Shown: piece after piece, positions 23,471 through 35,640 of the stretch
Layout: the number at the start of each line of letters is the position of its first letter
How positions within the stretch are numbered: position 1 is the first letter of the stretch
DNA from: Bidens hawaiensis
Taxonomy: Eukaryota; Streptophyta; Magnoliopsida; Asterales; Asteraceae
DNA length: 64,000 nucleotides
Direction of reading: 5' to 3'
Assembly: GCA_021521415.1 (NCBI GenBank)
Contig: JAIQDT010006463.1
Span: forward strand, 1-64,000
Position numbers and translations under genes: made by a program
The notes under the pieces: model-generated
The model's database searches: none
What the model saw: only the letters and a program-made list of their open reading frames with translations
What the model was told of the DNA's origin: nothing

Positions 23471-26368
23471 GGAACTGGCCTTAATGGGCTTTCTTCATCA
23501 TCACGGGTTTCCACAAAATACTTGTTCTTATCATCCCATTTCCCTTTTTTAGCGGTTTTCTTCTGCTCTGATTGTTCAAATGCCCCTTTTCTTCTCATGT
23601 AAATCTTGGCAAACCTGTTGACTTTCTCTGAAAATTGTTCATGTAGCTTGGAAAGTCTTTCCTTCATTCGTTGAATGGTTTCACTAGATTGACTTTCAGC
23701 TTCTTTTTCTGGTTCCTTTTCATGTTGGCCTTTAGTTTGACTAAACATACTTACCACCATAGCCAAAGAGTTATCTACTTCCTCAGCCCTTTTCAAATTG
23801 ATCAAAGTTTCAATCACAACTTGATCATCAGTCTCTTCTTCATTAAGAACTTTTGTAATGTTGGCTTGTTCAATGAGTGATTCCTGCTCTGCCAGCTCTT
23901 TAGCAATCAAGGTTTGGGGTATTTCCTCCCTTTCCCTTGTTTCTCTTACAACATTTTCAAAAGACTTCCTGGCAGCAGAAGTGGCTTCATCTTCTTCCTC
24001 CTCTTCTCCAACAATATTTGCCTCAACAAACTCTTCTTCCTCATCATCCTCTTCATCCTCATCGACAATGGTTTTCACTTTCTCCAGTCTTCTTTTCAAA
24101 TCTTCCTCAGTTTCTTGTGGGAAATCATCAATGTCCTTATCCAAATTTTCCATCTCCTCATCATGCTCTGCCCTCTTGGAGCTTTCAGGTTGTTCAGTTT
24201 CAGGTTCAGTGAGTATTAGCTCCTCAGTAGCAGCATCATCATTATTTATCACATCAGTTTGTTCTTCTGTTGCAGTTAAGACATCAGTCAACACATCAGT
24301 CTGCATATCAGTGGCAACATCAGTGGTAGCCAAATTTTCATCAATGTTTGTCTTTTCAACTCCATCCTCTGTCTCCTTTTCTCCTCTCACCTCATCATCA
24401 TCTATATCTCTATTCACAACATTCAGAACCTCATCATTGACATCATAATTCTGCTCATCTCCTTCAGAATCATCAGCCTCATACTCATTCTCCAAAATCA
24501 ATCTTGGACCACTGTCCTCATCATCTCTCTCATCATACATATTCAGAATATTCTTCAACACATCAACATCAGCAGTATTCACACCTGCATCCACCATTGG
24601 CTCATCACTAGTACTAGCAGCATCAGTTGGCTCATTAATATTCTCCCCTGTTTTGGGGCAGCTGATGTCTTCTCAACCTCCAGCTCTAGGGTTTTAATTC
24701 TTGACTGAGCAATATCCAACTGAACTTTTAGATCTTCATTTTTTGTTTTCAACTCCTCATTGTCATTCATTAACTTTATAGCTTCAATTATCAAATCAAA
24801 ATTTCTCTGGTAAAGGTTTGAAATATGAGGAGGGGTAGTAGGTGGTGATGTGTGAACTGGTTCATGTTCAGTTTAGGTTTGTTAGGTGGTTTGAGTAATG
24901 ATAGGAGTTGCATCTTCAAAGATGTTTTTACTTGTTGAGGGCAGGGTATTGATGTTTGGTATTAATAGTGTTCTGGTATGGGTAATAGTAAGTGTTGGTT
25001 GTGGTGTTTGGTTTAAAGGTTGGGAGTGTGTTGGGGATGTAAGTGGTATGGATGGGAATGTATGTAAGTGTGAAGGTAGTGTTTCTGGGATATAAGGTTC
25101 ATGTGTGGGTTCAGAATGTATAATTGGTTCGATTATAGGTTGGGTTGTGGTTTGAGGTGGGGTTTGGGTTGTGGTTTCAGGTTGGGTTTGGTGTAATGGT
25201 TCAGTTTGGCTTAGGGTTAAGATGGGTGTATGAGTGGGTGGAGATTGGTTGGTTTGGTCATTTGGTGGTGGAGAGAGAGATGAGTGTGGTGGTGTTGGTG
25301 AGTGAGGTGGTGATTAGGTAGTTTGGTCTATTGGTGATGGTGGGTAAGGTGGTGTTTGTGGTGGAGTGCCAAAGGGTGTGGATGGTGGTGTTGGGATAAT
25401 CTGAAACTCCCCGTGAGGTTGTACATTTGCATCAACATTTGCATCACCCCCTTCTGCATTATCAACGTCATCATTATCATCATACCCATCATCATCATCT
25501 GAATCATTTTCCGCATCATCTCCTTCATCATCATCAGTCTCCTCATCCTTAGATTATAAGTCATTAAGATGAGGAATTTCAATATCCTCAACAACCAACC
25601 ACGACAAATCTTCATACACTTGATTCGGATTGAATCTGCTTGTACTAGCCATATTTTCAGTTCTTCTGAATGTATCAGGGTTCTGCAATACATGTGTTGT
25701 TCTTATAGTAGGTAATCCCTCCAGTTCTTGGTTAAATATAATATGTAGGAACCTGGGATAAGCCAAAAAAATTTTCTTGTTTGTCTATTTCATATTTTGA
25801 ACCATTCCTTCAAAGATCATTCTGGAGAAATTGAATGGTCGATCAAATAGCACAGCAACAATGACATTGGCTAAATCCCTACTCATAAGGGTCCATGACT
25901 GCTTTCCTGGAGCAAATCCATGTATGATGTGGTGGATCAAAAACTTGTAAATATTGGGAAACATCCCCTTCTGGAACTGCCCATCGTGTATATTCTGCTG
26001 ATAACCCATGGTTTTAACAAACATCTATAGTAGTTATTCTGTTGTAAGGTGAATTGGGTTAGGGTTATCATCTTTCAACTGTAAGCACCTCCGAATCACA
26101 GCTTCATTCACTCTTATCTCCTGGTTCGCAACAGTGGCATCAATTCTTCTTCTATTCACATCATCAAACAGCCTCGCTGACATCCAAAAGTCCAGCGAGT
26201 GATTCCGGTAGATCACTGGATTCTCCGTTAGAGCAAACTGGATGTTTGATTGTTGCAACCATCTTATTATAGAAGCTATTTCTTCGTTGTCGGGTGTTAA
26301 TTGAAACAGAGCACACATATTGTGTTTGTGCTCAGAAGGATATGTCGGTTGATCTTTATCCGCCATAT

Positions 26369-26510
26369 CTATAAAACATAATCAAACACATTCAAAGTAG
26401 AAGTCCTAAAGATCACTATTTTAAGCAATTTCAAGTTATAAATTTGAAGAGGAAAGAAAGAAATGTCATTAAGAACCTGTTCTTCGAAAAGTTTATAACC
26501 TACATACAAA
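26369..26510 (-). promoter_or_regulatory. Possible leader intron of the env-like gene
   Basis: On the minus strand a GTATGT word near 26508 and a pyrimidine/T-rich tract ending TTTTATAG at 26369, two bases before the start codon, have the form of donor and acceptor sites. This is a reading of motifs only. Confidence 0.3.
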
Positions 26511-26674
26511 ATAGAGAGTTAGTACAGATGCAAAAACAAAGCACATTATCATCTAATCGTGGTCGGAAAACACATAATCAATGCTTATCGAGTCGGAATT
26601 AGAAGGCTGATAATTTAGGGTTAGGATTATTATGAATGCGATAAGTCGGTTTTGGTCTTCTGAGAGCAATCAGT

Positions 26675-26732
26675 GGAAGGAGAGAGAGAGGGAAAATAAT
26701 GTTGAAAAACTTCTCTCATTCCCTCTTATATA
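26675..26732 (-). promoter_or_regulatory. Putative internal promoter of the env-like gene
   Basis: The minus strand shows TATATAAG (26725-26732), then a CTCTCTCTCTCC tract some 40 bases further on (about 26678-26690), as in many plant promoters and leaders. The env-like start codon lies about 360 bases downstream. Upstream is the GAGCA/TAGCA array that also precedes the TATA box in the LTR of B. Confidence 0.5.
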
Positions 26733-26879
26733 CTTTTTGAAAGTGGGTTTTAAATGATTTTTGTCGTGTAGTGAGTAAATAGCTGTCAAAAAGTAATCTT
26801 ATCCAAAAGAAAGTTGTAACATTTAAAATCCTTTTTAGTTTATATAGCAGACCATGCTCGAAAAAATTCAAATTTTTGC

Positions 26880-28320
26880 AAAGTGTGCTAGTTGCCTTCC
26901 ACTGTCTCAAAGTATGCTCGATCAGAAATATGAATTAGAAATATACTAAGTGAATTAAATGAAGGAAGCCTACTCGAAATACAAGATTGCTCGAGAAGTA
27001 AATCACAAGACAAATAATCAAGTATATCATATCAAATAGGCAACCTTGCTAGGAATCAATAAAGAATCCATGTCAATCATACTCGAATATCTCAATAACT
27101 CAAACCTTACTTGACAATGTATAAACAGTTAAGAAAATAATCATTCAAGTGAGCTGTTACACTAATTGTGCTTGAGACACTGTTGGATAAGCAAAGTGTG
27201 CTAGAAATGAGGTCTAGACACAAAGTGTACTCAAAACACAATTTTGAACATTGCCATGTTAACATTGAAGAAATCAAGTATACTCAAAACATATAGTGTG
27301 CTCGGAAAACAAGGTTTCCCGAGAGCAATTGCAATTGCCAAACAAACATACTCAAACTCACATAATCATCAAGTATACTCTAAAAGAAGAGTATGCTCGA
27401 AAAACATTTCTCATAAGTAAAGTGAGCTGGAGAATACTTGTTATCCTAAGATATACATGTATGCTCGGAGCACAACCTTTACTCGAAAAATAAGATACTG
27501 AGTCAAAAATTACCAAGTATGCTCGGAAAACTCATGAAATACTGATGATAATAAGTGTCCGAAGCATAAAGTGTACTCGATAAACAAGGTTTACTCGAAG
27601 AACACTTGTAATTTCAAAGTAACATACAAAAGCTTCTAGACATGATCCAAATCATCATTACTTGCTCAAAATTTATCTTGAAAACATAAGAGCTTGCTAG
27701 AATTGATCAACATTAACAAAGCTTGCTAGAAAACTTTAAGAAACTAAGTTTGCTAGAATGTAAATATAGCATGCTCAAAACAGTCAGAATCCTAAGCAAA
27801 ACAACATAGTATGCTGGAATTCAAACATTATTAAAGCTTGCTAGTGAACAGTAACATATCAAATAGCTTGATAGTAAACAGTTGTATATCTTAACAAATT
27901 GGTAAGGTCTGCTAGGTAATACAAACTAAATAAAGGCATGCTAGAATCATACTTAGCATATAAAATGCAAAGCTTGCTAGAAACAAGTTAAATACCATAC
28001 AGAGCAGTTGAGTGTGCTCGAAAAGCTTGAACTTGTTAAAGCTTGCTAGAACAACATATTCAAACACACACATATCAAGCCTGCACGGAAGAGTAAGAAT
28101 TCAGATAAAATGGTAAACTCTACCTGAAAAGTAAGAAAAACTTCAAAGCATGCTCGATAATAGCAGAACTTAGGTGAAAACACCTAAGTGTGCTAGAAAT
28201 GTGAAAATCTTCAAATCGTACTCGAAACAATGAAATTTCATTTAAGTGTACTCGAAAAGTTTATAGACTTCCAAACTATGCTCGAGAAGGTTAAAACACA
28301 AAATTTACTCGAAAATACAC
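26880..28320 (-). repeat. Irregular array of GAGCA/TAGCA words upstream of the env-like promoter
   Basis: Dozens of copies of TTTCGAGCA and TTCTAGCA (minus-strand reading; TGCTCGAAA and TGCTAGAA on the plus strand) are spaced every 15-40 bp. They are not in strict tandem. Words of the same kind and in the same sense relative to the element fill 18280-18880 in the LTR of B. Confidence 0.75.
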
Positions 28321-30110
28321 ATTCAACCTTTTTTGAGGTAAAATGCAACTCTTTTTGACTTAAACCAATCTTTCAAACATAATATCATTAAAGAACATTA
28401 TTTAAGAGCAAATGGTGCATTTAAGAGATCAAATTTCAGTTATATTTCCATTCAAAACATTTTCTTTCTTTTTCTGAAAGATCTCAAGTATGGGATCATA
28501 TTGACTAAGTAGCTTCTCAATACTTCATTCTTAGCATTATTATAACAATATAGACATGTTAACAGAAGGTCTAGACTTAACATGAATTTCATTTCTTTGA
28601 TGATACGATTAATGTTCAATTAGATGCATAATACTCAATGGATGACACATATTGTTTTCTGATGCTCCATATCTATTCTCAAGGCTTATTTGGCTTTCTC
28701 CAGATCACCCCAATTTGACTTCAACCCCCTGGATTTGGTCAAAATTTTTGTATGACAGAACTTATTTAAATATTTTGGGTTTTTCTTTTCAAACATTATA
28801 GAGGTTGAACATTGGACTTAAATGCCTTTCATTCGAGACATGACAGATCTTATTTGTATGCCCCCATCTCTGTAGTTCTAGTTTTAACCCTCTTGTTTGA
28901 TAAACTTTAAAACTTATCAACTTTTGGTTGATTTATTATTCTTTTTGGCATTTTTCTTGTCTTTCTACACTTTTTCATATTTGTTCTTTGTCATATATTA
29001 AAGATGTTTCATTTTGGTGACCAAATACCAACGGGCTTGTGTATGACTGGATAATCACTAATCTGCCTATCATTTGGAAAGATTTATGTTTAAACATGTA
29101 TAGAAAACAATGTAACTCCACATATAGTATAGCAGTTTCTTTATGTTTATATCACCTTAGATTTTACACATCATGAGAAAGCAACCATACATGTCAATGA
29201 CTGTACTAAGTGCTCTTTTGGCCTATTAAATCCATATGATTGGCTAAGTAGTCAATGTACCATCATTTCCCATAAACATATTCAATCACCCCAAGTACTC
29301 TTAGCTTCCAGGTTAATGGCTATTCTGATTGTCAAAAGGTAAACAACAGGACCAAACATATATAGAAATACATGCCCTTTTAGCTTAGAGTCAATGACAT
29401 AATTTTAAGTGAAAGAATTAATTACAATTGCCCCAAATGCTTTCAGTCCTTGGACTAATGGCTATCCTTTCAAATCTACAAGTAGATGACAGAACCAAAC
29501 ATATACAAGTACATGCTCCTCAGACTTGGGCAAATGACATACTTTTCAGCAAAGGTAATTCTTTTGAGATTTTTCATTTAAAAATCCTTTTGAGCTTCTA
29601 TAAAGCTTGAACTGAATAATATTATCAGATCTCTTCACCATTAACAACTTGTTCTGTTTTATCAAAATAGTTTTGATCAAAATATTTGAAAATTTTTCAT
29701 TTGTGAATATCATTTTGACACAAAAACTCATTTTGACACAAAGACAAGCAACATACTCAAATCTTAATCACACAAAATATTATCAGAACAATCAGACAAC
29801 ACGCTAAGCATAGTCTTAACTTATCCTAACAATAGTATCAGATTAGATTATACACATATTCAAACATTTAAACATGACATCAGATAAGCACATAATCAAG
29901 TAATTCAAGTCAAAATACTTATCATAACATCCTAGTAGTCAACTGACAAACAAACATAAGCATCAAGGATGCCTAAATTTTGCACAGATAGCCAAATAAG
30001 CACATTTCCGTGAACATCAAAAGTATCATATTCAAACATATTCACACAAGCATCATTCATCAAGACTTTGAGAAGATAGTCAGTTTTCTCACTCAAGCAC
30101 ACATAATGAA
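28321..30110 (-). other. Non-coding spacer between pol and the env-like promoter region
   Basis: No gene seen. A degenerate direct repeat of about 130-150 bp links 29285-29410 and 29435-29555 (shared GGCTAT, ACCAAACATAT and ACATGC words). No LTR boundary can be found, so pol and the env-like frame seem to belong to the same internal region. Confidence 0.5.
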
Positions 30111-31376
30111 TCAAACTTCATTAGAGTTGATCATTCTCAGGGCTTTCAGAAGAAAGTTAAACCTGGTTCTATCAAGTGGTTTTGTGAATAGGTCAGCTAA
30201 ATTGTCACTTGTATAAACTCTTTTTACTTCAATCAAACCTTTTTCACTACAATCTCTTATGAAGTGATTTCTGATTTCAATGTGCTTAGTCTTGGAATGT
30301 TGCACAAGATTCTTTACAATAAAAGATGCAGCATCATTATCAATATAAATAGGGGTGTTTAAAAAATTCAAACCATAGTCCAGCATCTGATTTTGGATCC
30401 AGAGAACTTGTGCACAGCATGCGGATGCAGCAATATATTCAGCTTCAGCAGTTGAGATTGAAACTGTGGTTTGCTTCTTGCACTGCCATGACACTACTCT
30501 GTCACCCAAAAATTGACATCCACCAGATGTTGATTTCCTGCTTATGTTGCATCCATCATAGTCACTGTCTGTGTTTGCAGCAAGATCAAAGGATTGGTTC
30601 TTTGGGTACCAAATTTCTAGATCAGGTCTTTCCTTCAAGTATCTGAAAATCCTTTTGATTGCATTCATGTGAGAAATTTTAGGGCTTGACTGGAATCTTG
30701 CACACACACATACTGCAAACATGATATCAGGCCTTGAGGCAATCAAATACATCAATGAGCCATTTTTTTCCCTGTATTCATGTTCATCTACTGGCTCCCC
30801 CTTTTCATCAGCCAACATCTTATCCTTAGAATCCATTGGAGTTGAAACTGTCTTTAGATCATTACACTTGAATTTGTCTATCATGTCTTGAACATACTTA
30901 GACTGGTGAATGAAAATCCCATCAGCTTTCTGTTGAACTTGTAATCCAAGGAAAAAGTTCATTTCTCCCATAGAGCTCATTCTGTATTTGGATTTCATCA
31001 CCTCTTCAAACTTCATACACATCAATTCATTGGTTGACCCAAAAATGATGTCATCCACATAAACTTGTAGCAATAACAAATCTCTCCCTTTTCTGTAAAA
31101 GAGGGTTTTGTCAATAGCTCCCCTTTGGAAACCATTTTCAAGTGGGTGATTTGACAGTTCATCATACCAAGCGCTAGGAGTCTGATGAAGTCCATACAAG
31201 GCTTTGTTTAGCTTTTATACCCTGTTAGGATAAATAGGATCCTCAACACCTGGTGGTTGAGAAACATACACCTCCTCTTCTATCTTTCCATTTAGGAATG
31301 CAGATTTGACATCAAGTTAGAATACCCTTATGTTCTTTGAGGCAACATAAGCCAAGAAAATTCTTATTGCTTCAAG
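30111..31376 (-). pseudogene. Reverse transcriptase (core) and RNase H of element B
   Basis: The copia polymerase palm shows KLNKALYGLHQTPSAWYD and the catalytic QVYVDDIIFGST. These are followed by EMNFFLGLQVQQ, PDIMFAVCVCARFQ, and RNase H with NTDSDYDGCNISRKSTSGG, ISTAEAEYIAAS, YIDNDAAS and HIEIRNHFIRD, ending ALRMINSNEV. Stops at 31215-31217 and 31317-31319 (TAA) precede the palm; the second fits CAA-to-TAA. The order integrase before polymerase on this strand and the motif set are those of copia elements of the SIRE/Maximus group. It would copy element RNA into DNA. Confidence 0.93.
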
Positions 31377-32312
31377 TTATGCAACTGGTGCAAAGACTTC
31401 CTCAAAGTCAATCCCTTCTTCTTGCAGGCATCCCAAATCTACAAGTCTAGCTTTTTTCGTAATCACAATACCCCATTCATCCCTTTTATTTATGAAAACC
31501 CATTTTGTTCCAATTGCATATCTGTTTCTTGGCCTGTCTACCAGTTCCCAAACTTTTAGATCTCTGAATTGATCCAACTCCTCTTGCATTGCCTCTACCC
31601 AACTGTTGTCCTTTAATGCTTGAACAATGTTCTTTGGTTCTATTTGGGATAGAAAGCAGGAGTACAAACAAATGTTTGCAGATTTAGAATGACTTCTTGT
31701 TATCCTTTCATGTATGTTTCCAATGATGTTTTTAGAAGGATGACTCTTTTCAACATAAGGGGTTTGAACTATCATATCTGTAAACACAGTGGTGTCAAGA
31801 TTTGAGTCATTGACATCTGGTTCTTCAATGACCAAATCAGTTGGTGCACTGTCATCTTCAGGTGTTTCTTCATTTTTCTGTCCCGAAGTAGATGCATCAC
31901 GATTTTCCAAATTTAAATTTTCAAACAAGTCTTGAAATCTTGCATTTGTAGAAGTTTCTTCTACACCAGTTTGGTTGCTTGGATCTTCTTTATTTTGAAC
32001 TTGATCATTTTTTACTTTTTTATTGTCTTGATTGTCATCTGCTTGATCTTGTACTGAACTTTGATTGTTCTCTTGATTGTCATCTTGAACCTGTTCAATA
32101 TTTGTCCTTGAGGAGTCATTTATGAATGTATATTCATTTTCATTACTAGCAACCTTTTTCCACAACTTTTCCAAATCCAATTCTTTTTGTTTTGACTCTT
32201 CAATCACACTGGTTTTGTAAAAGGATTCATCAAAATCTTCAAGATAGATTTTGAAAGACTTAATCACTTTCTCTAAGTCAAAGAGCCATGATGCACCATC
32301 AACTATGTTGAG
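31377..32312 (-). pseudogene. Integrase-polymerase linker and start of reverse transcriptase, element B
   Basis: A long acidic, asparagine/glutamine-rich linker leads into WELVDRPRNRYAIGTKWVF, NKRDE and EEGIDFEEVFAPVA, the entry of copia polymerases. The frame ends in TAA at 31377-31379, exactly before LEAIRIF, the continuation of the same motif. A stop near 32310 separates it from integrase. Confidence 0.88.
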
Positions 32313-33173
32313 TTAATTCTCATTGAAGACTACATCTGAGGACTCAATTATCACTAAATGATATTTCACATAAACTCTGTAGGCCTTTGAGTGTGTAGAG
32401 TAGCCAACAAAGAAACAGTCTAAGGATTTTGCTTGAAACTTGTTCAAGTAATCTTTTGTGTTCAAAAGAGAATATTTACATCTAAAAGGCTTGAAAAACT
32501 TGATATAGGGCTTTCTGTTAAAGAAAATTTCATATGGAGTCTTGTTGTGACTTTTGTTGATTAGCACCCTGTTCTGAACGTAGCAGGCTGTGTTAACAGC
32601 TTCTGCCCAAAAAGTGACAGGAAGATTAGCACTACCTAGCATGGTTCTTGCTGCTTCAATGAGTGATCTGTTTCTTCTCTCAGCAACACCATTCTGTTCA
32701 GGAGTTCTAGGAGCTGAGAATTGTTGTAATATTCCTTTGTTGTTGCAAAATTCTTCAATAACTCCATTTTTGAACTCAGTGCCATTGTCACTTCTCATCA
32801 CTTTAACCCTTTTATCCAGTTTATTTTCAATCCTATTCACACAGCTTATAATCAATTCAGCAGCCTCATCTTTTGTACTTAGGAAATAAACCCAAGTATA
32901 TCTTGAGTAATCATCAAAGATCACAAGACAGTATCTTTTCTTCCCAATGCTTGGTATACTTATAGGACCAAAGAGATCCATGTGAAGCATCTCAAGAATT
33001 TGATCAATTGAGTTGACGAGTTTAGTCTTGTGAGAAGACTTGTGCTGCTTTCCCTTTTGGCATGAGACACAATTCTCATCCAGTTTGAACTCCCTAGTAG
33101 GCAGTCCAATTAAATGATCACCCTTCACTAGTTTGTTCATATTTTTGAGATTAACATGACCCAACTTTCTATG
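32313..33173 (-). pseudogene. Integrase of element B
   Basis: HRKLGH and CVSCQKGKQ form the HHCC zinc finger; HMDLFGP, MRSDNGTEF and PEQNGVAERRNRS carry the DDE acids. TPYEIFFNRKP and DCFFVGYSTHSKAYRVY are usual C-terminal blocks of copia integrases. A TGA at 33174-33176 cuts it from protease, where TGG (tryptophan, in the common LWHRRLGH context) is expected, so a G-to-A change explains it. The catalytic core is open over about 280 codons. Confidence 0.92.
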
Positions 33174-33640
33174 TCACAATTTTGACTCATTTTTAGTGGC
33201 TTTAGATACAAAACATGTTCCACCCCTTGAAACAACATCCTTCATGTTAAGTTCATATAAATTGCCATTCCTCGGGGCCATCATCATGATCATATCAGGT
33301 GGAATAACATATTCAGGTTTCAAAATGAAACAATGTGAGTCATCAAAACCAACTTTATAACCCTTATCACACATTTGTGATATGCTCAAAAGGTTATACT
33401 GAAGTCCTTCAGCATAGAAAACATTGTCAAAAGTGACTTTCCCATTTGTCAAGATACCCTTTCCAACAATTTTACCTCTATTTTCATCACTGCCAAATGC
33501 CACTGGACCCTCAAACTTCTCTTCATAGTTGACAAGTGACCTCTTGTCACAAATCATGTGCCTAGAACATCCACTGTCCATATACCATACTTCATTCAAA
33601 TAAGTGGATTGTTCCTGCACAATCAAAGAGAAATTGATTA
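33174..33640 (-). pseudogene. Aspartic protease and pre-integrase region of element B
   Basis: VWYMDSGCSRHM carries the catalytic DSG of copia proteases, which would cut the Gag-Pol precursor. LTNGKVTFDNVFYAEGLQYNLLSISQ follows, the usual end of the protease. The pre-integrase part NLYELNMKDV leads to the TGA at 33174. Confidence 0.9.
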
Positions 33641-35640
33641 GTTAGATGATGAAGTGCAAGCTATTTCAACTTGCAAGTCATCAGATTCATTTTCAGTAGT
33701 AGCATTGGGTGTAAGTGTTATGGGTTCAGGATATTCATGGGTGACTTCGATGTTATCTAAATTATCTGTTTCATATCCACACTCTCTTGGAGTTTTCACA
33801 AATGAAGTTGTGTTTTTGCAATCAACCCTTCACTGTTACTCTCTTGAACAACATAGTCCTTCTTGCTTGAGTAATCTCTCACATTAACCATCATCTCCTC
33901 CTTAGCTTCAACCTTAGGTTTCCAAAGAAATCCTTGAGGTTCATACCCATGTTTTAATAAGAACTTCTCATCACCAGTCAGTTCAAAAGGTTTCTTTCTT
34001 GAAACGATACCATTGTTTCTCTTCTTTTCATTGCTTGGTGATCCTTGAGACTCATCAGACTTAGCACATTTTGTGTCTTGTTTGGAGATAATTCTCAAGG
34101 GTTGAGAGTTCTTCTTGACAACAGCTTCTGATTTCTTGGGAAGATAGTTGCTCAAAACCTGATCAGATACATTTCCTTTTAATTTCTTTTCATAACTCAC
34201 AACCTTCTTATCCTTTTTATGAGATTTCTGATCAGACTTGCTTTCAATTTTCTTTTCACACTCCTTTCCCTTTCCCAAGTATTTATTAAACTTTTCTTTG
34301 TAAAGCTCAAAGTTTTGTCCAAACTTTGTCTTATTTGGAACATAGAAAGGTTTGAAATTGAATCTATCATTGCAAGAATCAGTGTGGTGACCATATTCAT
34401 CACATTTCTTGCACCACACTTTTCCCTTAAAGTTTTCATGATCACTTCCCTTTGTAAATCTCTCACTTGGTCTAGGTGGTTTAACACCAAGTGATTTCTG
34501 AGTCTTCAGATTATCAAAGTCAATTGAAAAAGGAACAAATTCTTCAATCTTGATATCTTGTCTTTCACTTTTGCTCTTAACAAAGATAATATTTTTCATA
34601 TTCAAAGGCTCTTCATCTACATTTCTGTTGTGTCTTTCCAATCATCTTTCATATTCTTCCATAGATTCAACCTCTCCAATGTCAAATACTTCATGGGTTG
34701 AAAATACTTGGTAAACTGGAATGAAGTTGTCACCAACAACTGTTTCAGTTACCTTCTTCTTGTTGTTGTCTTTAATTCTTTGCAAAACGCCTTGCTTGGT
34801 GGCCTGACTGCATGATAGCTTACTTTTCATCTTTCACAAATATCAATCTTTACATGTTCCTTTCTCATTCTTTCATTTTCTTTCTTCATCTTGGGTGTCA
34901 TTGGTGGCAATAAGGGAAGTTTGTCAACTCATTCTGGTTTCTTAAATTAACTTTGTCTTTCAGCAGCATGTATCTCTTCATCAGCAATATGATCACTTAA
35001 ATAATCTTCATTCAGATCATCAGAATCAAAGTCATCTTCATAAACTTGCACTCTAATTGACTTGTCATCTTTAACTTCCTCCTTTACCACAAATTCTCCC
35101 TCTTCAGTCACTTCAACTTTGTTGTAGAGATCAACAAATTCTTCTTTGTCTTGAAACGCCTCTCTAAACTGTTGAAGGTATGCATCCCTATTTTCTTTAT
35201 CAACCTTGGGCAAGAAGTTGTCATTGAATGGTGGTGGAACATTCTTGTACTTATCTTTCTCATTTACTTGGTTCAAAATGCCACAAATGTTTCCTGTGGA
35301 AATCAAGTTCTTTAAAAACTCATTTTCAACTATCAATTTGGTGTTCTTCACCTTCTCTTCAATGAGCATCTTCTTCAATCCATCTATCTCTGTGATGTAT
35401 CTCTACTGAGCTCTATAGCTACTTACACAATCATCTTCCAAACTTTTGATTTCTCTTCATTGATTACATCACCTGCTTCATACCCATTAATGATACTTTG
35501 TTTTCTGAAACACTCACCCTCAAGCTTGCCTACTTTCATAGTTAATGTATTAATCGTTTCATGTAAATCAGATGTAGGAACTGAGTGTACCTGAGAAGAT
35601 GATGTTCTTGCCTCATTTTCAATCTTTTCCATCAGTGCTA
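33641..35640 (-). pseudogene. Extended C-terminal part of element B gag, with second zinc knuckle
   Basis: Several open pieces in series (35632-35423, 35378-34947, 34830-34642, 34641-33796). They are rich in lysine, glutamate and serine with coiled-coil-like stretches (INTLTMKVGKLEGE; LIEEKVKNTKLIVENEFLKN). A zinc knuckle, CKKCDEYGHHTDSC, lies near 34410. Such long gag tails with a second knuckle fit SIRE/Maximus elements. Frames are broken several times, so no single product can be made. Confidence 0.8.

Larger units (their letters stand above)
21180..26366 (-). pseudogene. Very long env-like accessory frame of element B, with stops and a MITE insertion
   Basis: Starts MADKDQPTYPSEHKHN at 26364-26366 and follows mostly one frame for about 1490 codons. 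N-terminal part: LTENPVIYRNHSLDFW, TVANQEIRVNEAVIRRCLQL, MGYQQNIHDGQFQKGMFPNI and YPRFLHII, blocks of a globular domain common in plant retroelement accessory proteins (I recall the Transposase_32 / putative plant transposon family). Then come an acidic stretch, a proline/threonine/glutamine-rich linker (about 24800-25540), a coiled coil (LKVQLDIAQSRIKTLELEVE), a long glutamate/aspartate-rich region (23410-24597) and a C-terminal domain ending NGPIKTTIA. It has about ten stops, many of them TAA or TAG where CAA or CAG would fit, and a shift near 24655. No clear membrane segment or signal peptide is seen, so envelope function is unproven. Confidence 0.7.

Noticed and set aside
23858..24448. Serine-rich open frame of 196 codons on the plus strand
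   Set aside because: It is the shadow of the glutamate/aspartate-rich part of the env-like frame, because GAA/GAT codons read backwards give serine-type codons. It has no motif of its own.
26880..28320. Second LTR of element B
   Set aside because: The word content resembles the LTR, but neither the TGTTGAG start nor the GGACCGACA end, a primer site or a polypurine tract is present.
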